Assembly: GCA_900768135.1 (NCBI GenBank)
Contig: CAAGBT010000046.1
Coordinates: 1-5,989, forward strand
Direction of reading: 5' to 3'
DNA length: 5,989 bases
DNA from: an uncultured Oscillospiraceae bacterium
Lineage (GTDB): Bacteria; Bacillota; Clostridia; Oscillospirales; Oscillospiraceae
The notes beneath the pieces were generated by a model. The model was given only the letters and a program-made list of their open reading frames with translations. It was not told where the DNA came from and ran no database searches. The position numbers and the translations under genes are program-made. Below are positions 5,509 to 5,989 of the stretch, piece by piece; positions within the stretch are counted from its first letter, which is position 1; each line of letters starts with the position of its first letter.

Positions 5509-5989
5509 ATGAACGAGCTGGAACTCAAATACGGCTGCAACCCCAACCAGAAGCCCGCGCGCGTTTTCATGAAAAACGGCGCAGCCCTTCCCTTTACGGT
5601 TCTCAACGGCAAGCCCGGCTACATCAACCTGCTCGACGCCTTCAACTCCTGGCAGCTCGTGCGCGAGCTGAAGGAGGCGACGGGCCTTCCCGCCGCGGCG
5701 AGCTTCAAGCATGTCTCTCCCGCGGGCGCGGCGCTCGGCCTGCCGCTCGAGGAGGTGGACAAAAGGGTCTATTTTGTCGCGCCTGACGCGGCGCTCTCCC
5801 CCATCGCCTGTGCCTACATCCGCGCCCGCGGCGCGGACCGCCTCTGCTCCTACGGCGACTGGGCGGCGCTCTCCGACGAGTGCGACGCCGCCACCGCCGC
5901 GTATCTGAAAAACGAGGTCTCCGACGGCATCATCGCCCCTGCTTACAGCGACGAGGCGCTTGCCATCTTAAAGACGAAAAAGGGCGGCA
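5509..5989 (+). CDS. purH: AICAR transformylase, stand-alone, N-terminal part (runs off the right edge)
   Basis: The visible 160 residues match the transformylase domain of PurH, which formylates AICAR (ZMP) with 10-formyl-THF to give FAICAR. LKYGCNPNQKPA at 6-17 is the usual start of that domain. SFKHVSPAGAA at 65-75 holds the catalytic Lys67-His68 pair. RARGADRLCSYGDWAALSD at 105-123 and EVSDGIIAPAYSDEAL at 136-151 are the next family blocks. The protein begins directly at this domain, so the MGS-like cyclohydrolase domain (about 200 residues) of bifunctional PurH is absent; the gene just upstream is proposed to supply that activity. A strong AGGAGG (5498-5503) sits 5 bases before the ATG and overlaps the upstream stop. 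The remaining 230 or so residues lie beyond the window. Confidence 0.94.
   Translation, partial: MNELELKYGCNPNQKPARVFMKNGAALPFTVLNGKPGYINLLDAFNSWQLVRELKEATGLPAAASFKHVSPAGAALGLPLEEVDKRVYFVAPDAALSPIACAYIRARGADRLCSYGDWAALSDECDAATAAYLKNEVSDGIIAPAYSDEALAILKTKKGG

Noticed and set aside
1..5989. Mobile elements, CRISPR arrays, tRNA or rRNA genes
   Set aside because: I saw no regularly spaced direct repeats, transposase-like frames, tRNA cloverleaf or rRNA segments; the window is a compact biosynthetic operon.

Overview
The window holds the head of a de novo purine biosynthesis operon on the + strand, a divergent pyrimidine gene on the - strand at its left edge, and the regulatory region between them. 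The genes are G+C-rich, tightly packed and start from strong Shine-Dalgarno sites. The gene order, a ZTP riboswitch, a split AICAR transformylase/IMP cyclohydrolase pair and PurF of the 'MGGFFG' type point to an anaerobic gut Clostridia member, probably Oscillospiraceae or a relative. That placement is inference from remembered family features, not from a search.

Layout: 1-206 (- strand) is the 5' end of a dihydroorotase gene (pyrC) running off the left edge. 207-578 is the divergent intergenic region. It holds a clear pyrC promoter, a dyad element, a probable pur promoter, and a ZTP/ZMP (pfl) riboswitch whose conserved 3' strand is shared with an intrinsic terminator just before the first pur gene. 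From 579 to the right edge come purE, purC, a purF homologue, purM, purN, a purO-type IMP cyclohydrolase and the start of a stand-alone AICAR transformylase gene (purH). Junctions are overlapping or a few bases long, except for a 42-base gap between purE and purC.

Working together: the PurF homologue would make phosphoribosylamine from PRPP. PurN formylates GAR, PurM closes the AIR ring, PurE carboxylates AIR, and PurC adds aspartate to give SAICAR. The last two genes formylate AICAR (ZMP) and close the ring to IMP. purD, purL, purB and purK are not in the window. ZMP builds up when 10-formyl-tetrahydrofolate is scarce. The riboswitch would sense it and allow readthrough into the operon that makes and consumes ZMP.

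The most unusual point is the PurF homologue. It keeps the PRPP-binding motif and the four cysteines expected to hold a [4Fe-4S] cluster, but its N-terminal glutaminase domain lacks the catalytic cysteine and, by eye alignment, the other glutamine-pocket residues. It may use free ammonia, depend on another glutaminase, or have a changed role.
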